Shown here piece by piece: positions 13,141 through 24,399 of a stretch of DNA of 64,000 nt. The notes beneath the pieces are model-generated. The model ran no database searches. It was not told the origin of the DNA and worked only from the letters and a program-made list of their open reading frames with translations. Location of the stretch: assembly GCA_031761405.1 (NCBI GenBank), contig JASEVX010000370.1:62001-126000 (forward strand). Direction: 5' to 3'. A program made the position numbers and the translations under genes. Origin of the DNA: Serripes groenlandicus (Eukaryota; Mollusca; Bivalvia; Cardiida; Cardiidae). The stretch's first letter is position 1. The number at the start of each line of letters is the position of its first letter.

Positions 13141-13255
13141 TCATCTTAAATTGTCTCAAGATTATACATTCAGCCAGATCATGCAAAGTTAGCCATCTAC
13201 CTTGTAAGATTGTTGTGTGGAGTAATGTTAAGCGCAAGTCATTCAATCAACCATG
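13141..13255 (+). other. Candidate internal exon, plus strand
   Basis: Bounded by an acceptor with a pyrimidine run (TTTTTCTCAG, ending 13140) and a strong donor, CCATG|GTAAGTG (intron starts 13256). One frame is open across all 115 nt, but it matches nothing I recognise. Together with the promoter-like cluster at 10.1 kb and the donor after 10517 it could belong to a non-coding or short-coding transcript. Confidence 0.2.
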
Positions 13256-13261
13256 GTAAGT

Positions 13262-14035
13262 GTCAGTTTTCAATTATATGTATTACTAGTTTACAAATAA
13301 CTGGCATTTGTAAAAATAAATCAGAACATTCTTCAATGCCTTCTAGTGTTGTTTTCCATCAACATCCTTGGAAATCTTACAGTCTATTACAATCCTGACC
13401 TAATAAAAAATAAAACAGATATATACGTACAAATTAAACTTAAATGCATGCTAAGTTTCGTTTTTTTCAATATGTTTTTCAAATTCTGTTTTTGTAACTT
13501 AAATTTCTACAATTTGCCTATTAATTTGTTTCTTGTTGGGGGACAGACAGTGCTTAATTAATTGTTCTTGCTTTCACACGACCTAGGCTTTGCCTATTAA
13601 CATATTATCTGTTATCTATTATATGTTCTTAATAAATGAGGCCATCAACACACGATTGACTGTATTGAACTGATATTTGTTAGATAAAATTGTGATATAT
13701 TTAATTGACAAAGTAATTATGATTATTCATCAATAGAAATATTCCCTGTTACTTGAATTACTAGCTTTGATTAACTATCAACAGAAATATTTGACAGATC
13801 TGTTAATGCTTAATCAAACACCTTCCATTATAGAAAACTTGGTTTCATGGAATTTCCATGTCTTGTTTTTTAACTTTGTGGATTAAGTGACAACAAGGAC
13901 TAACATTAGTATACAGGTATGTGGAAGTTAATCTTGATCTTCAGAATTTGACAAAGGAGACATGATTCAGCGTCTTCTAGATACAACAAACCATTCATCA
14001 TTACAAAAGTTTAATTTTTAATAACATGCCGCTTG
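13262..14035. other. Geneless AT-rich stretch
   Basis: Short frames only; nothing recognised. Confidence 0.4.
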
Positions 14036-14285
14036 CCATCCAAATTTTCAATTACAATTTTCGGTTACGAAACAGCCGATATATGTTCGGTTACGAAACA
14101 GCCGATTTTTATTTCGGGTACGAAACAACCAATTTATTTAAGGGTACAAAACATCCGATTAATTTTCGGGTACGAAACAGCAACAGTTACGAAACAGCCG
14201 AACGTGTTTTGGGTACGAAACGGTTCGGTAACGAAGCATCTATTTTGTTTCGGTTACTAAACGGACAGGTTACGAAACGACACTA
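14036..14285. repeat. Minisatellite, reverse complement of the array at 1-365
   Basis: Monomers such as TTCGGTTACGAAACAGCCGA and GGGTACGAAACAG are the reverse complement of the monomers at 1-365. About nine degenerate units. The overlapping open frames at 14026-14337 are by-products of the repeat. Confidence 0.88.
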
Positions 14286-14779
14286 CTTCGTTACGTGTAC
14301 TCTTAATGAAGCAATTAAAGGCATGTTTCTACTATAACAATGTATTTTTATAATCCCGATTACTTTTGCACATGTTCTCAAAACGAACGGTGATGCATAT
14401 GTATTTGCATAGAAAGACTAATAATCTACTAAAATAACATGTTTTTCAAATGACATAAGTATAGGTAAGGATTCATAGTCAGAAATAACGGGAGAACGAA
14501 AAGCGAACTTACGTTTACACAGGGCGCCGCCATGTTTGTTGACATTGTTTGCAGACTTCAAATGTTCATATATCTCCGTAAATAACGATGCATAACTAAC
14601 ATAAAAATGCCTGCACTTAATTTTGAATAACTCTTTCTAGTTTTCAGTACAGATAACATTTTTAATATTTTAATGGCCACACCGTTCTTGTCACAGACTG
14701 CTTCTCCTTTCTAACCAACACATTTGCAACGCTTCACGTTCACACTTCGCTCTTTGGTCCGAAATCTTTCGGCCCTTAC

Positions 14780-14970
14780 ACAGCATACCACACAACATAC
14801 TTTCCAAGCAACTGGCTGCTTTTCAACATAAACTGTCAAACAGCCCATTGGTGAAAGACGAATGACTTTTGTAAAACGTCGGAAAGAATGTTGGCCGAAC
14901 TGGGATTCGAACTCACAACCGCTGGATTGACAACCCACGTCGCTACCGACCTAGCTACCGGGGCTCGGTA
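14780..14970 (-). mobile_element. tRNA-derived SINE
   Basis: On the minus strand a tRNA-like head starts at about 14970, with an A-box-like TAGCTAGGTCGG and a B box GAGTTCGAATCCC (14902-14914). It is followed by AACATTCTTTCCGACGTT and, downstream, GCAGCCAGTTGCTTGGAAAG. The same head-body junction is found in the plus-strand copy at 43930. RNA polymerase III-type internal promoter; non-autonomous. It lies 12 bp from the 3' tail of the LINE, in the same orientation. Confidence 0.85.
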
Positions 14971-15225
14971 AAAATAAGAAGATAATAATAATAATAATAA
15001 TAATAATAACTTTATTAGCACTAACACATTAACAATACAATGGCAACAACATAAAGACAAATTACAATTAAATATGTACAATGTAGGAGTGACAGTGGAT
15101 AAGTATGAGATAACTCAAGTATCATTTGACAATGAATTTCTAACCAACAAGCATTCATTCAAGTAATTCACTACAATTGTTAATACAGTTGGAGAATTAC
15201 TATTGAGAATTGAGATAAGCAAGTT

Positions 15226-18200
15226 TTATGATGAAAAAATAAATTCGTTGTTCATTAGAACATTATTTAATGTTTTTATGAGGTTATCTCTCAAGTATTT
15301 GTACGTAGAACATTTTAAAAGAAAATGAAGTTCATCTTCAACGTCTCCGTTGTTGCAGCAAAGACATATTCTACTCTGTTTTGGTATATTTAAATATCGT
15401 CCTCTTTCAAATGACAGAGTATGATCACTTATCCTCAACTTACATAATGTTGATCTATCACACTTGGATTTGCAATGATCAACATATGAGGGTCTATTAT
15501 TTGGTTTATATAGTATGTTAAAGAAGTTTATTTTTTTTATTTTGACAGATGTCAGCCTCTTGCCTTTGAAAGGCTGTATCTTTAATTCTCTCTTGAATGC
15601 ATTTTAGATAAATCTTAATATCAAAAGGATTTAGACTAATAAAATGGAATCCAAGTTTTGAAATGAGACTTTTCATATTTATTATCCATGAGTTGTTTTT
15701 TTCAGTTGCTCTATATATTTTTAAAATGAGTGAATTATTTGACTCTAGTATATGGAGCCAATATTTTATTGCTGAAGATTCTATCCTGGTATATAGGGGC
15801 AATCTGTTCAGCTCAGCTAGGCATGCAGCATTTGATGCTTTGCAGTTAACTCCTAGAATTTCTTTAATAAATTTAAACTGCAAGTGTTCAAATCGATCTG
15901 AATCCTTGTATTGTTTCCCTTTCCCCCATACTTCACTATATAGGGCAATAGGCACAACAAGGGAGTCAAATAGTTTTTCTAAAAACTTGCATGGGTTATT
16001 AAGTCCAACTTTTTTTTAATTTTGAAAAGAGCTTTTCTACCCTTTTCCACAAGCAATGAGCTGCATAGGTTTAGATTCCCTGTGTACTGCAGTGTCATGA
16101 CAAGATAGCAGTATGATTTAACTGTTTCCAGGAATTCATTATTATATTTAAAAAAGTTATTATGGGTTTTGCCATTTGAGTTAAATATAATGACTTTTGA
16201 TTTGTTTATATTTACTTCTAGTTTCCAAGATTGACAAAAGTCACTAAGAACATTTAAAGATGTTTGCAGTGCCTTCTCAGAATTAGATAATAAAACTATA
16301 TCATCGGCAAATAAAAGGAAATTTATTGTTGTGTCTCCAATTACTATGGGGTCTGTATTAGCACCTTGAAGACTGTTTACCAGATTATGTATGTAAAGAT
16401 TAAATAGTATAGGACTGAGAACATCTCCCTGTTTTACACCACGAGTGGAGACAAATTCTTCACTAAGACCATTTGGGAATTTTATTCTATACCCAGTATC
16501 ATCATACATAGAATGAATTATTTTATAGAGTTTGCAGGGAAATTTAAGTTCCAAGAGGTTATAAAATAATCCATTTCTCCAAACTGTATCAAAAGCCTTC
16601 CTCAGATTAACGAAGGCAGCAAACACTTTCTGCTTCTTATTTTTCTTATGTTCTATTATAGATTTTAGGGTGAAGATATTATCTGAGGTGCGGGATTTTT
16701 CTTTAAAACCAATTTGGTTTTCACTTATAATGTTATGTTCGTTGACAAATTTTGTAATTCTCATATAGATAACTTTGTTGAACAATTTCCCTATGTTAGA
16801 AGTTATAGATATACCTTTGTAGTTTGCAGGGTCCATTTTACTGCTCTTTTTGTGTATTATAGAAATTAAGCTTTCATTCCATACCTTAGGGAATGTTCCT
16901 TCTTTGAAAATAAGGTTAAACAGTTTAGTAATAGGGCCAACTAGTATTGGTATACCATATTTGATCATTTCATTTGAAATCAAGTCCTTTGCAGTGGATT
17001 TACCATTTTTCAGGGGTTTGGAGGCTTTAATTATTTCATCTGCCATTATTGGTTGATTATAAGACATATTATCTTCGTTATTCAGTGCAATTTTAAGTTC
17101 TTCTAATTTCGTACGAATAATTCTATGAAATTCACTGTCCTTTGATTGTGCTTCACAAGAATTTAAATTTTTGAAAAATTTACAGAATGCTTGCTCATCA
17201 GTTTTTTCAGTAGAATTATTGTCTGATGCTCGGCTTAATTTATTAAGTAAATCCAAGAAGGATTTTGGGTCAGTGTTGATATTACTGGATAGATCAGAAC
17301 ATATTTTATTTTTGTATTTCTTTTCATTTTGTTTGCATTTTCGACTTAATTTTGAGCGATAAGAGTAGTATTCTTTTCTGTAAGCTCCATTAAATGGAAA
17401 TTTATTTATAAGAAATGCGTAATGTTTAACAGTTTTATATAAGTCATGACATGATTCTGAAAACCAGGGTTTTCTTTTTGGTTTATTTGTTTGTTTTTTA
17501 ATACGCCCTTTGATAAATTTGGCAGAGGCCATAGCTGTTTCTTGTATAATTGTATTTAGATCATTTACAGCCTCATTACAATTTGAATATTTTCTACTCA
17601 GAAATTGTTGCAGTTTGGTTTTAGACTTATTATTCTGAATAAGAGTCGAGTAACGATTAATCGCCTCTGAATCCCATACAAATTTACCTGGGAGTGGTTA
17701 TAAATATGCTTGTTGAGTATTTGTATTATCAAAAAAATATGTCAGTAAGGTACAGCTTGTTGCACAATGATCAGATAATGGTGTAAAATCATACACAGTA
17801 AAACTACTTATGGCATGCATATGTAATAACTTTGCAGATGCAATTGCATAATCAACAACACTAGAACCATTATATTTGATACAGGTATATTTACCATGTA
17901 GATCTCCAATAGATCTACCATTCAGTATTCGTAGCGCAGCTTCTTTACAGAGCTCAATTAATAACTTGCCACTCTTATTGGGCCTTTTATGATCAAGATT
18001 ATTTCTTGGTGTACATATATCATATACATAATTATCATCCTCTGTATGAGAATACTTAGATTCATCTGAAGACACAAAGTCAGAGGATGTGCTAGTATAT
18101 GCATTAAAATCCCCTTGAATCAATACCTCGCCATATTGACTGTAGTATTCTATGTTTCTGAGTAATTTTGAAAACAGTTCTTCAATATCCTTTGGTTGCC

Positions 18201-18579
18201 CGGAAGAACTTTCTGGGGAAAAATAGATAAAAGCAAGATATACATCTCTTTGAAGATTAAAAAAGTTGTGGTTTAGCTTAACCCACTGGATATCACTATG
18301 TTCATTAGGAAGCTTAGACAAGCCTTTTGTCAATGAGTGTTTGGCATATATTGCAATTCCACCTGAATTACGCCTGGCTTTTTTATGTTTAGTTCGATTA
18401 ATGTTACAAATAAGTGCATAATCTGGTATACTTAAAATAGTTCCACTGTCATTCCACGTTTCTACTAAACTGAAAACATGCATATTAGAAATAATTTTCA
18501 TAAAAATAGGGTCCTTTATTTTGTCTTGGTTCAAACCCTGAATATTCCATAGAGCAATTCTCAGGTTATGTATTGTCAT
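15226..18579 (-). pseudogene. LINE ORF2: APE endonuclease / reverse transcriptase, broken
   Basis: Would encode the target-nicking endonuclease and reverse transcriptase that drive target-primed reverse transcription. The endonuclease (18579-17698) shows WNIQGL, LVETW (Glu40), GDFNAY, VVDYAIA and LSDHCATS. The frame then has TAA at 17698-17700 but continues in the same frame into the RT part (17532-15979), with GFKEKSRTSDNIFTLKS, KAFDTVW, GVKQGDVLSPILFNLYI and FADDIVLLS. Motif A reads FVNLRKAFD where families have FVD or FID; the Asn codon is at 16606-16608. Frameshifts fall in A8 tracts at 16010-16017 and 15531-15538. The last segment (15438-15226) holds a C-x2-C-x9-H-x4-C zinc-knuckle-like motif (CLCC...HFLLKC). 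Total about 1,117 codons. Confidence 0.92.
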
Positions 18580-18654
18580 TGTTGAAGGATCAATGAGTTC
18601 ATGGGGGTTTGCTATTGGGAAGATGTAGATCAGAATGGTTCACTAAGGCACAAA

Positions 18655-20814
18655 TTATTGAAAATCCATTCTCTGCATATACGGGGGCATGTTCCGAGGT
18701 CCGTAAAGCCAAGGGTTAAAGTACGGCATGTCAAAATGTGGTCCAGGTTGATTACCGAGCGGTTGTTGGTATTGATTATTGTTGCTGTATGGATTTCTAA
18801 GCGGTGGTGGGCATTGATTGTTATTGTTGTATGGATTACCGAGTGGTGATGGGCATTGATTTTTATTGTTGTTGAATGAATTTGTGAGCAGTGGTGGGCG
18901 CTGATTGTTGTTATTGATGTCAACATTGTGTGCTGGTCTCTCATTGTATTGCTTAGGGTTAAAGTTTTTTAGTTCACCATGCCGAATACTAGGTTTGTTA
19001 CTCATCCTTTGGGGTGTGTTTGCTTGAGTGAACGGAATGTTCATCTGGCGCTTCAACATTTTTGTAATAGCAGGTATACCGCTGCTGTCATTGAGATGAA
19101 CATAATCGTAGAACATATCATCTGTAAGTATAAATCCTTTGAGGATGTTTAAAGTGGGATAACCTTGTGCTACTGATATTATCCTGTCATTTGCTTCGTC
19201 AATTACAAAGTTTTCAGTATATTTTCTATAAAGAAGTGGCAATATGTAAACGTCTGGGGATGGCCATGATTTGAGAACTGATTCAAACATAAGTTTGAAT
19301 TCATTTTTGTTGACACCATCATTCCGGATGTCACGTGTACCAATATGAATTAACACTCTTTTTGGGCGGAAGTTTTCACCATTGTTGTTAATAAACTGTG
19401 TGCATGTTTTTGCACCACCTCGAATATATATTTTCTGTGTAGTTTCACTTGAGGAGAACTGGCTTGGACGGATCCTTTTCAGTATTGAGTCACTTAGTAT
19501 AAGATTGTCGCATTGTGACACTTGACCATTTGAATTATTTTTCTGTGGCACTGTGCTTATTTGTGACATAGTTTGCCTGTTTTCAGGCTGTGGCTCTGAT
19601 TTGCTTTTAGAATTCAAATTCAAATCTTCTGGCACGCTGTTGACCGCGTTTTTGACATAATGTTGTTTCTCTTTATGCTTAATAGGTGTGGTAACATTGT
19701 CAATAATGGAATCATCGTTAGAAGTTTTATTTGATATTTGTTGGGATATGTCGTTGAGTTTTGTCATCATTTCTTCCTGATTTTCGGTTAGCTTTTTAAT
19801 TTGATTGTCTGTCGTGTTAAATTTGACATGCAAGGATTCAACAGTTTGATTATTGTGTTTGACTTTTGACTCTAGTGATTCTATTTGCTCTTTAAGGCCT
19901 TTGTTACCTTTGGACAATTGACCTCGAAAGTTTAAGGAGAATTTGGCAGCTACTGTTCTTACTTCGGATACAAGATTCGAAATTGTTTGTTATGCAGCAT
20001 CAACATTCAAAAGGGCGGTACCAATGCATGATAGCATGACGGCTAACGTTTCCTGGTGTTCGGCTAATCTGACTTTAGCCTTTGGAGAGGGGATTGGCGT
20101 TGTATTGTCATGATGTAAGGCTGATCGGACGGCTTTACCCTTTGAAGATGGAAGTGGTGTTGAAACGTTTATTTCATTTGTGGATTTGCTTACTTCTATG
20201 GGATTTTCTATAACTGTTTTTTCATAGGTAGATTTATCAAGGTCTTTTACTTCAGTTTTTCCATAATATATGGGAATTTCTATAACTGTTTTGTCATTGG
20301 TAGATTCATCAAAGACTTTTACTTCAGTTTCTTCATAAACAGTATTTTCAATGTCCAAGTTTTTATTTACTGTTTCAGTATAATTGAGTGAAACTTCTTC
20401 ACACTCAAATTCGGGATTATGAGCATTTTTGTTAATAATATCTTTCAGAGCTTCAAAGTATTTGGAAGTAAAGATTTTACATTTTGCTCCTTGAATAGTT
20501 ACTATTCCAGATTTGTAAAAATTAAATTTCACTTTTATTTTTTCAACGGGCTTGTCTCCCTTGCATTGCATTTTAATTGTGGCACCATCTTTAAGTTAAG
20601 AACAGTGGCCAAAGTATAAGTGTAATGACTGTTTCCAAATTTCAACCCGATTTGTTTTAAATGTCACATTGTTCGTTTTCCCATCGCATTGTTGTTGGAG
20701 TTTGGGGTCTTCATGGTCATCATTGTTATTGCCGGCGTCGTCAATCATGCTGTATATTTCGGCACCGATAAAGCAATCGCTTAGCTTTGAAGGAGGTTTG
20801 GTTTGTCTAGCCAT
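18655..20814 (-). pseudogene. LINE ORF1: coiled-coil / SGNH-like protein with two stops
   Basis: About 719 codons in a single frame starting MARQTKPPSKLSD, interrupted by TAA at 20596-20598 (codon 73) and 19990-19992 (codon 275). ORF1 proteins bind LINE RNA and assist reverse transcription. The last 420 residues begin with a coiled coil (about residues 1-65 of that segment), then an SGNH/GDSL-esterase-like domain with DSILKR, HIGTRDI and DYVHLND. The canonical block III is GTND, so Asn to Arg here is atypical. The C-terminus is an Asn/Pro-rich repeat tract (about 18660-18950). The middle segment has near-repeated ENPI and YGKTEVK phrases. As both breaks are simple nonsense codons in one frame, point-mutation decay is the simplest explanation. 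Confidence 0.88.
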
Positions 20815-20930
20815 TTTGCTATTTCTTTAAAGTATTAAATTTTATGACTTACTGCTTCCCAACATCTTGATATAAGGGATTCTATCGATATGATCAACAT
20901 CCGGCGGCCATCTTGGATAGGTGAGAATAT
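20815..20930 (-). promoter_or_regulatory. LINE 5' UTR with YY1-like motif
   Basis: On the minus strand CCAAGATGGCCGCCGG lies at about 20900-20915, upstream of the ORF1 ATG. YY1-type sites (AAGATGGCGGC) in LINE 5' UTRs are known to position transcription starts in mammalian L1. The functional reading here is inference. Confidence 0.3.
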
Positions 20931-21110
20931 CGCATCCGCAATTAAATTCATTTTAAAAGTTTTCTTTGAAGTTGAGATAAGTAACAAATATACTACTAGT
21001 TCCACTTTTCTATTTCCTATCGTTTAAAGTAACTTTAAAACTCTTTCCGCTAATGCAAATAACGTTATTTAATAAAAAATCTAAAAATTAAACGTTCCGA
21101 CTTGTTGTTT

Positions 21111-21130
21111 ACCGACGTGACGTCACGCCC
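21111..21130. promoter_or_regulatory. CRE-like palindrome in CpG-rich patch
   Basis: Perfect TGACGTCA at 21118-21125 within GACGTGACGTCACGCCCGCG, CpG-rich against AT-rich flanks. It lies about 190 bp upstream of the probable LINE 5' end, so it could act on either element or host transcription. Confidence 0.25.
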
Positions 21131-21829
21131 GCGCTCTCTGTATGATATGAACACAGTCCCATTTTAAATGATGTCCTCTTCAAGTCATGCAAATAAAATT
21201 CATGTGAAACGATTGGCAGTTTGGGTTAAGAGAATCAACCCGTGACACAAATCAAAGCAACAGATTATGAAATCACCCCACCCATTCATTTTGTACATCG
21301 ATTGTTTCATTGAAAAACTTAGTGTAAGATTGGCCGCTTTAGGATTGATGTTGACTGTACGAACATTATAGACATGCCCACATTGTCTCTCTTGTCGGTC
21401 TTTCTGATTACATGATCATTGAAATACGTTTCATGAATTTCTGAATGCTAATCACGACATGAGTTCACATCATTTTCGTCGACTCGAGACTGTTCGTTTG
21501 TAATTCGACATCTTTGATTATAGATATCCTTCAATGGTATCCAACTTTAAAGCTTTATATGGCAGTATAATACACCTAAGTGTCGTTTTCTCCACCCAAA
21601 AATATCAACAATCCAGATTAGCCTGGGTCCGCTAGCTCAAAATTCCATTTTTGACACAAGCCGGAAGTGTGTCCTTTTTTTTCTACTGGAAACGGGAGAC
21701 AATTATAAATGACTCGCTTACAAACCCTTTTCGACCCCAAATTTTGGTTTTACACCTATTAAAAGTAAATTTAAAATATTCTAGCGCTGGGCACAAAACA
21801 GTCGCCATTTTGTTTCCAATTTAGTCGGC
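21131..21829. other. Geneless stretch
   Basis: No coding region, array or RNA gene recognised. Confidence 0.4.
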
Positions 21830-22014
21830 TAATTTAGCATGCCCCGAAGCGGACTAAATATTTAGTCCAAAAATCTAAATATTTAGTCCGATTTACAATT
21901 TAGACGCGTTGGTGAATACGGACCAAATCTAAATCAACGTAATTTAGTCAGATAATTTAGATTTAGTCCGAAAATCGAATTTAGACGTGTTGGTGAATAC
22001 GGGCCCTGTTTTCG
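21830..22014. repeat. Dispersed repeat with AAATCTAAATTT-type motifs
   Basis: Short internally repetitive segment with GACTAAATATTTAGTCC (palindromic) and two occurrences of GTTGGTGAATACGG. A related copy at 40020-40152 has ACGCGTTGGTGAATACG and ends TTGGTGAATACGGGCCGTGG, so this is a dispersed family with a shared GGTGAATACGGGCC terminus. Confidence 0.65.
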
Positions 22015-22237
22015 CCTGACACGATATTGATACTTCATCCATGTTTAAACTAACACCAAGTCAAAACTTTATAGAATAATATAAAACATTTAATAATTGT
22101 ATTGGTCTTTAAAAACATAGTTAACTACATGCATAATACAATGATATAAAATAAGGAAAAGTAAATGCAAATAATATATTTCTTCCTATCTCTTTCTTTT
22201 AACAGAATGCAAATATATTTCTCCCTCTTTCCCTGTT

Positions 22238-22440
<203 letters not shown>

Positions 22441-22499
22441 CTCTCCCCCCTCCCTGTTTCTATGTTTCCCCCCCCCCCCTCCCCCAAACGCGCAGTACG

Positions 22500-23062
22500 C
22501 GCTATCTCTCTCTCTCATTAAAGTGTAAAACACGAATTGAATTATGAAATATAAAAAATCAATCATCAAGTTTTAAGCGGATTATATTTACTGAATTACA
22601 CAAGGTAGGCTTGCTAATAATAATTTACAGTAAACCAGTTTAAACATGAAAGAAATAGAAACATAAATGATCTGAATGACGCATGGAAACAGTTGCCGGA
22701 TAATCACTGATAGATAAGTTTTATCAAAAGTGTTAAATATGTGGGTCATCATAAAATGAAATATAACAAATATAGTTCAAGTCCTGAATTAATACAATTT
22801 AAATCATTAATAGAAATATATGAATTAACTAATTTAACAAATAAATGATGCAAACCCAAAACCAATATTGATAAGATTTGTATCGACTGAGTGTACCAGA
22901 CAACACGGCAGACTAAATAATGTAAACAAAGCAATGCATATTAATGAGGGAAGGTAATCTCGTGACTAGGTAACCATGGCAACAAAAGAACATTCATGAA
23001 ACACGTTCATGTTATATAAGTGTTACTATGTAACAGTATATACATTTACCAAGGATGGGATA
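22500..23062. other. Geneless stretch downstream of the B-box gene
   Basis: Contains what should be the 3' UTR and flank of the minus-strand gene at 23063-24307. No confident poly(A) signal was found. Confidence 0.35.
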
Positions 23063-24307
23063 TTATAAAACTCTGATTACAGTTACACCAGTAGACCCCG
23101 GGCCATGACCGACATAGAGTCTATCTCTGTATACACAAATAACTTGGGGCCTCTCCGACTTTACCGACTTGAAATCTACGAGAGTCTCGAAACTCTCTAA
23201 ACGAGAATCGAGTCGGTAAACTTTGTGGTGATCACGGGCACAAATATAAATGTTATTGTTGTCTGGGTCTACACTGATCCCATATGGCCATGACCCTTCT
23301 ATTGTTTTGTGATAGACTACTTTTCCCTTATCGTTCATACAAAGTACTTTGTCGATACCCCAGTCAGTTAAATAGAACCTTCCAGGACAAACAGCGAGAT
23401 AAGGCCAATAATCGTGTAAAGGAGTGTTTATGGTTTTTATCGTGACTCCGTCTGTGGACATCACGAATAAAAACCAGGGACCATCACCAGGGTACTTATT
23501 ATTACAGAGGGAAAAAATCTGATCTCCACTAAATTCTATAGAATGACAGTATTTCTCCGTTTTTATAGATTTAGTGATTACGGCAGGATTTTGTGTTAAA
23601 TTAATAAACAATATTCTACGTTCCCCTGGCAACGTAACAGCTAGCATACATTGTTTTTTGGGCTTTGATTGGTCGGGTACGGAAATATCAGTAGTGGAAA
23701 TTATACCCTGCTCAGTGGGTTCTCGTTTATCCTTTATTTCTGTAACACCCCAAGGTACAGACCCAAACCGTAAATAGCGTTGTAATATGTGCGAACCAAT
23801 ACTGAATATTTTAATACAATCATTATTATAATCACAAACAACCCACCTTGTGTGATCCAGTCCACATAATCCAGTTATCCAATAATCCTCACTTTTATCC
23901 AATTCATGTTTAACATTAATTCTATCGACCACAGAAACTTCCTCTCTATCAAACATTACCTCTCTCTCACTCTTTCTCTCTTTCCTTATTTTCCCCAGAA
24001 ATTCTCTCCTTCTCGGTTCTCTCTTCCCCCTCTTACTCTCTATTTCTACCATACGATGGGATTTATCGTGTCTCTCATTACATCTACCACACACATATTG
24101 TTTACATAAATAACACAAATATAGAGCGGAGATTTTACTTAAATCTAATAAAAAGCAAATGTCGCATGTTTGTTTATTCCACACTTGTTTTTCAGTTTGT
24201 AATGTCTCCTCTCTTAGTTCATCAAATGAAAGTTCATAACCCTTAACATCTGGTTCAACTTGACCGGACCTGTTTGTTTCAGCCATATCGGTGGGAGCCT
24301 GTGCCAT
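23063..24307 (-). CDS. B-box zinc finger / beta-propeller protein (TRIM-NHL-like, no RING)
   Basis: An intact 414-residue frame starting MAQAPTDMAE. A B-box-type zinc finger spans residues 48-84: C48-x2-C51, C65-x2-C68, C73-x2-C76, H80 and H84. A basic, charged linker (about 90-125) replaces the coiled coil of classical TRIMs. Residues 141-414 form repeats with WVVCDYNNDCIKIF, FYLTDWGIDKVLCMND, ISVDPDNNNIYICARD and VYRDRLYVGHG, typical of NHL-like propellers. There is no RING, so ubiquitin-ligase activity is unlikely; such proteins may act as adaptors or RNA/protein-binding factors, and they are highly expanded in molluscs (family knowledge). The ATG at 24307 is preferred over the upstream in-frame ATG at 24385 because a splice acceptor lies between them. 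The whole coding region is one exon. Specific function unknown. Confidence 0.88.
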   Translation of the reverse strand: MAQAPTDMAETNRSGQVEPDVKGYELSFDELREETLQTEKQVWNKQTCDICFLLDLSKISALYLCYLCKQYVCGRCNERHDKSHRMVEIESKRGKREPRRREFLGKIRKERKSEREVMFDREEVSVVDRINVKHELDKSEDYWITGLCGLDHTRWVVCDYNNDCIKIFSIGSHILQRYLRFGSVPWGVTEIKDKREPTEQGIISTTDISVPDQSKPKKQCMLAVTLPGERRILFINLTQNPAVITKSIKTEKYCHSIEFSGDQIFSLCNNKYPGDGPWFLFVMSTDGVTIKTINTPLHDYWPYLAVCPGRFYLTDWGIDKVLCMNDKGKVVYHKTIEGSWPYGISVDPDNNNIYICARDHHKVYRLDSRLESFETLVDFKSVKSERPQVICVYRDRLYVGHGPGSTGVTVIRVL

Positions 24308-24310
24308 TTT

Positions 24311-24330
24311 TCTGTAAAAGAAAGTGCATG
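24311..24330 (-). promoter_or_regulatory. Splice acceptor in the 5' UTR of the B-box gene
   Basis: On the minus strand CTTTCTTTTACAG|AAAAATGG: a pyrimidine tract plus CAG four bases before the ATG. This is a standard acceptor and implies at least one upstream non-coding exon, not located. Confidence 0.6.
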
Positions 24331-24399
24331 TAATTAATTGACCATTTATAAAGAAAAGGTAACATAATATTTCTGCGGAAAACATTGAGTTACCAGTAG

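Larger units (their letters stand above)
14982..20930 (-). mobile_element. Near full-length CR1-like LINE with ORF1 and ORF2
   Basis: Minus-strand non-LTR retrotransposon. From its 5' side: a UTR above 20815 (5' end uncertain), ORF1 (20814-18655), a 75-bp gap, ORF2 (18579-15226), a 3' UTR, AATAAAG and an (ATT)n tail at about 14985-15010. An APE endonuclease plus reverse transcriptase in ORF2 and an SGNH-like domain in ORF1 are typical of the CR1/L2 group; the (ATT)n tail is also seen in I-type families, so the clade is not certain. ORF1 has two in-frame TAA codons. ORF2 has one TAA, two frameshifts at A8 tracts and a changed motif A residue, so this copy should be immobile. Confidence 0.9.
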
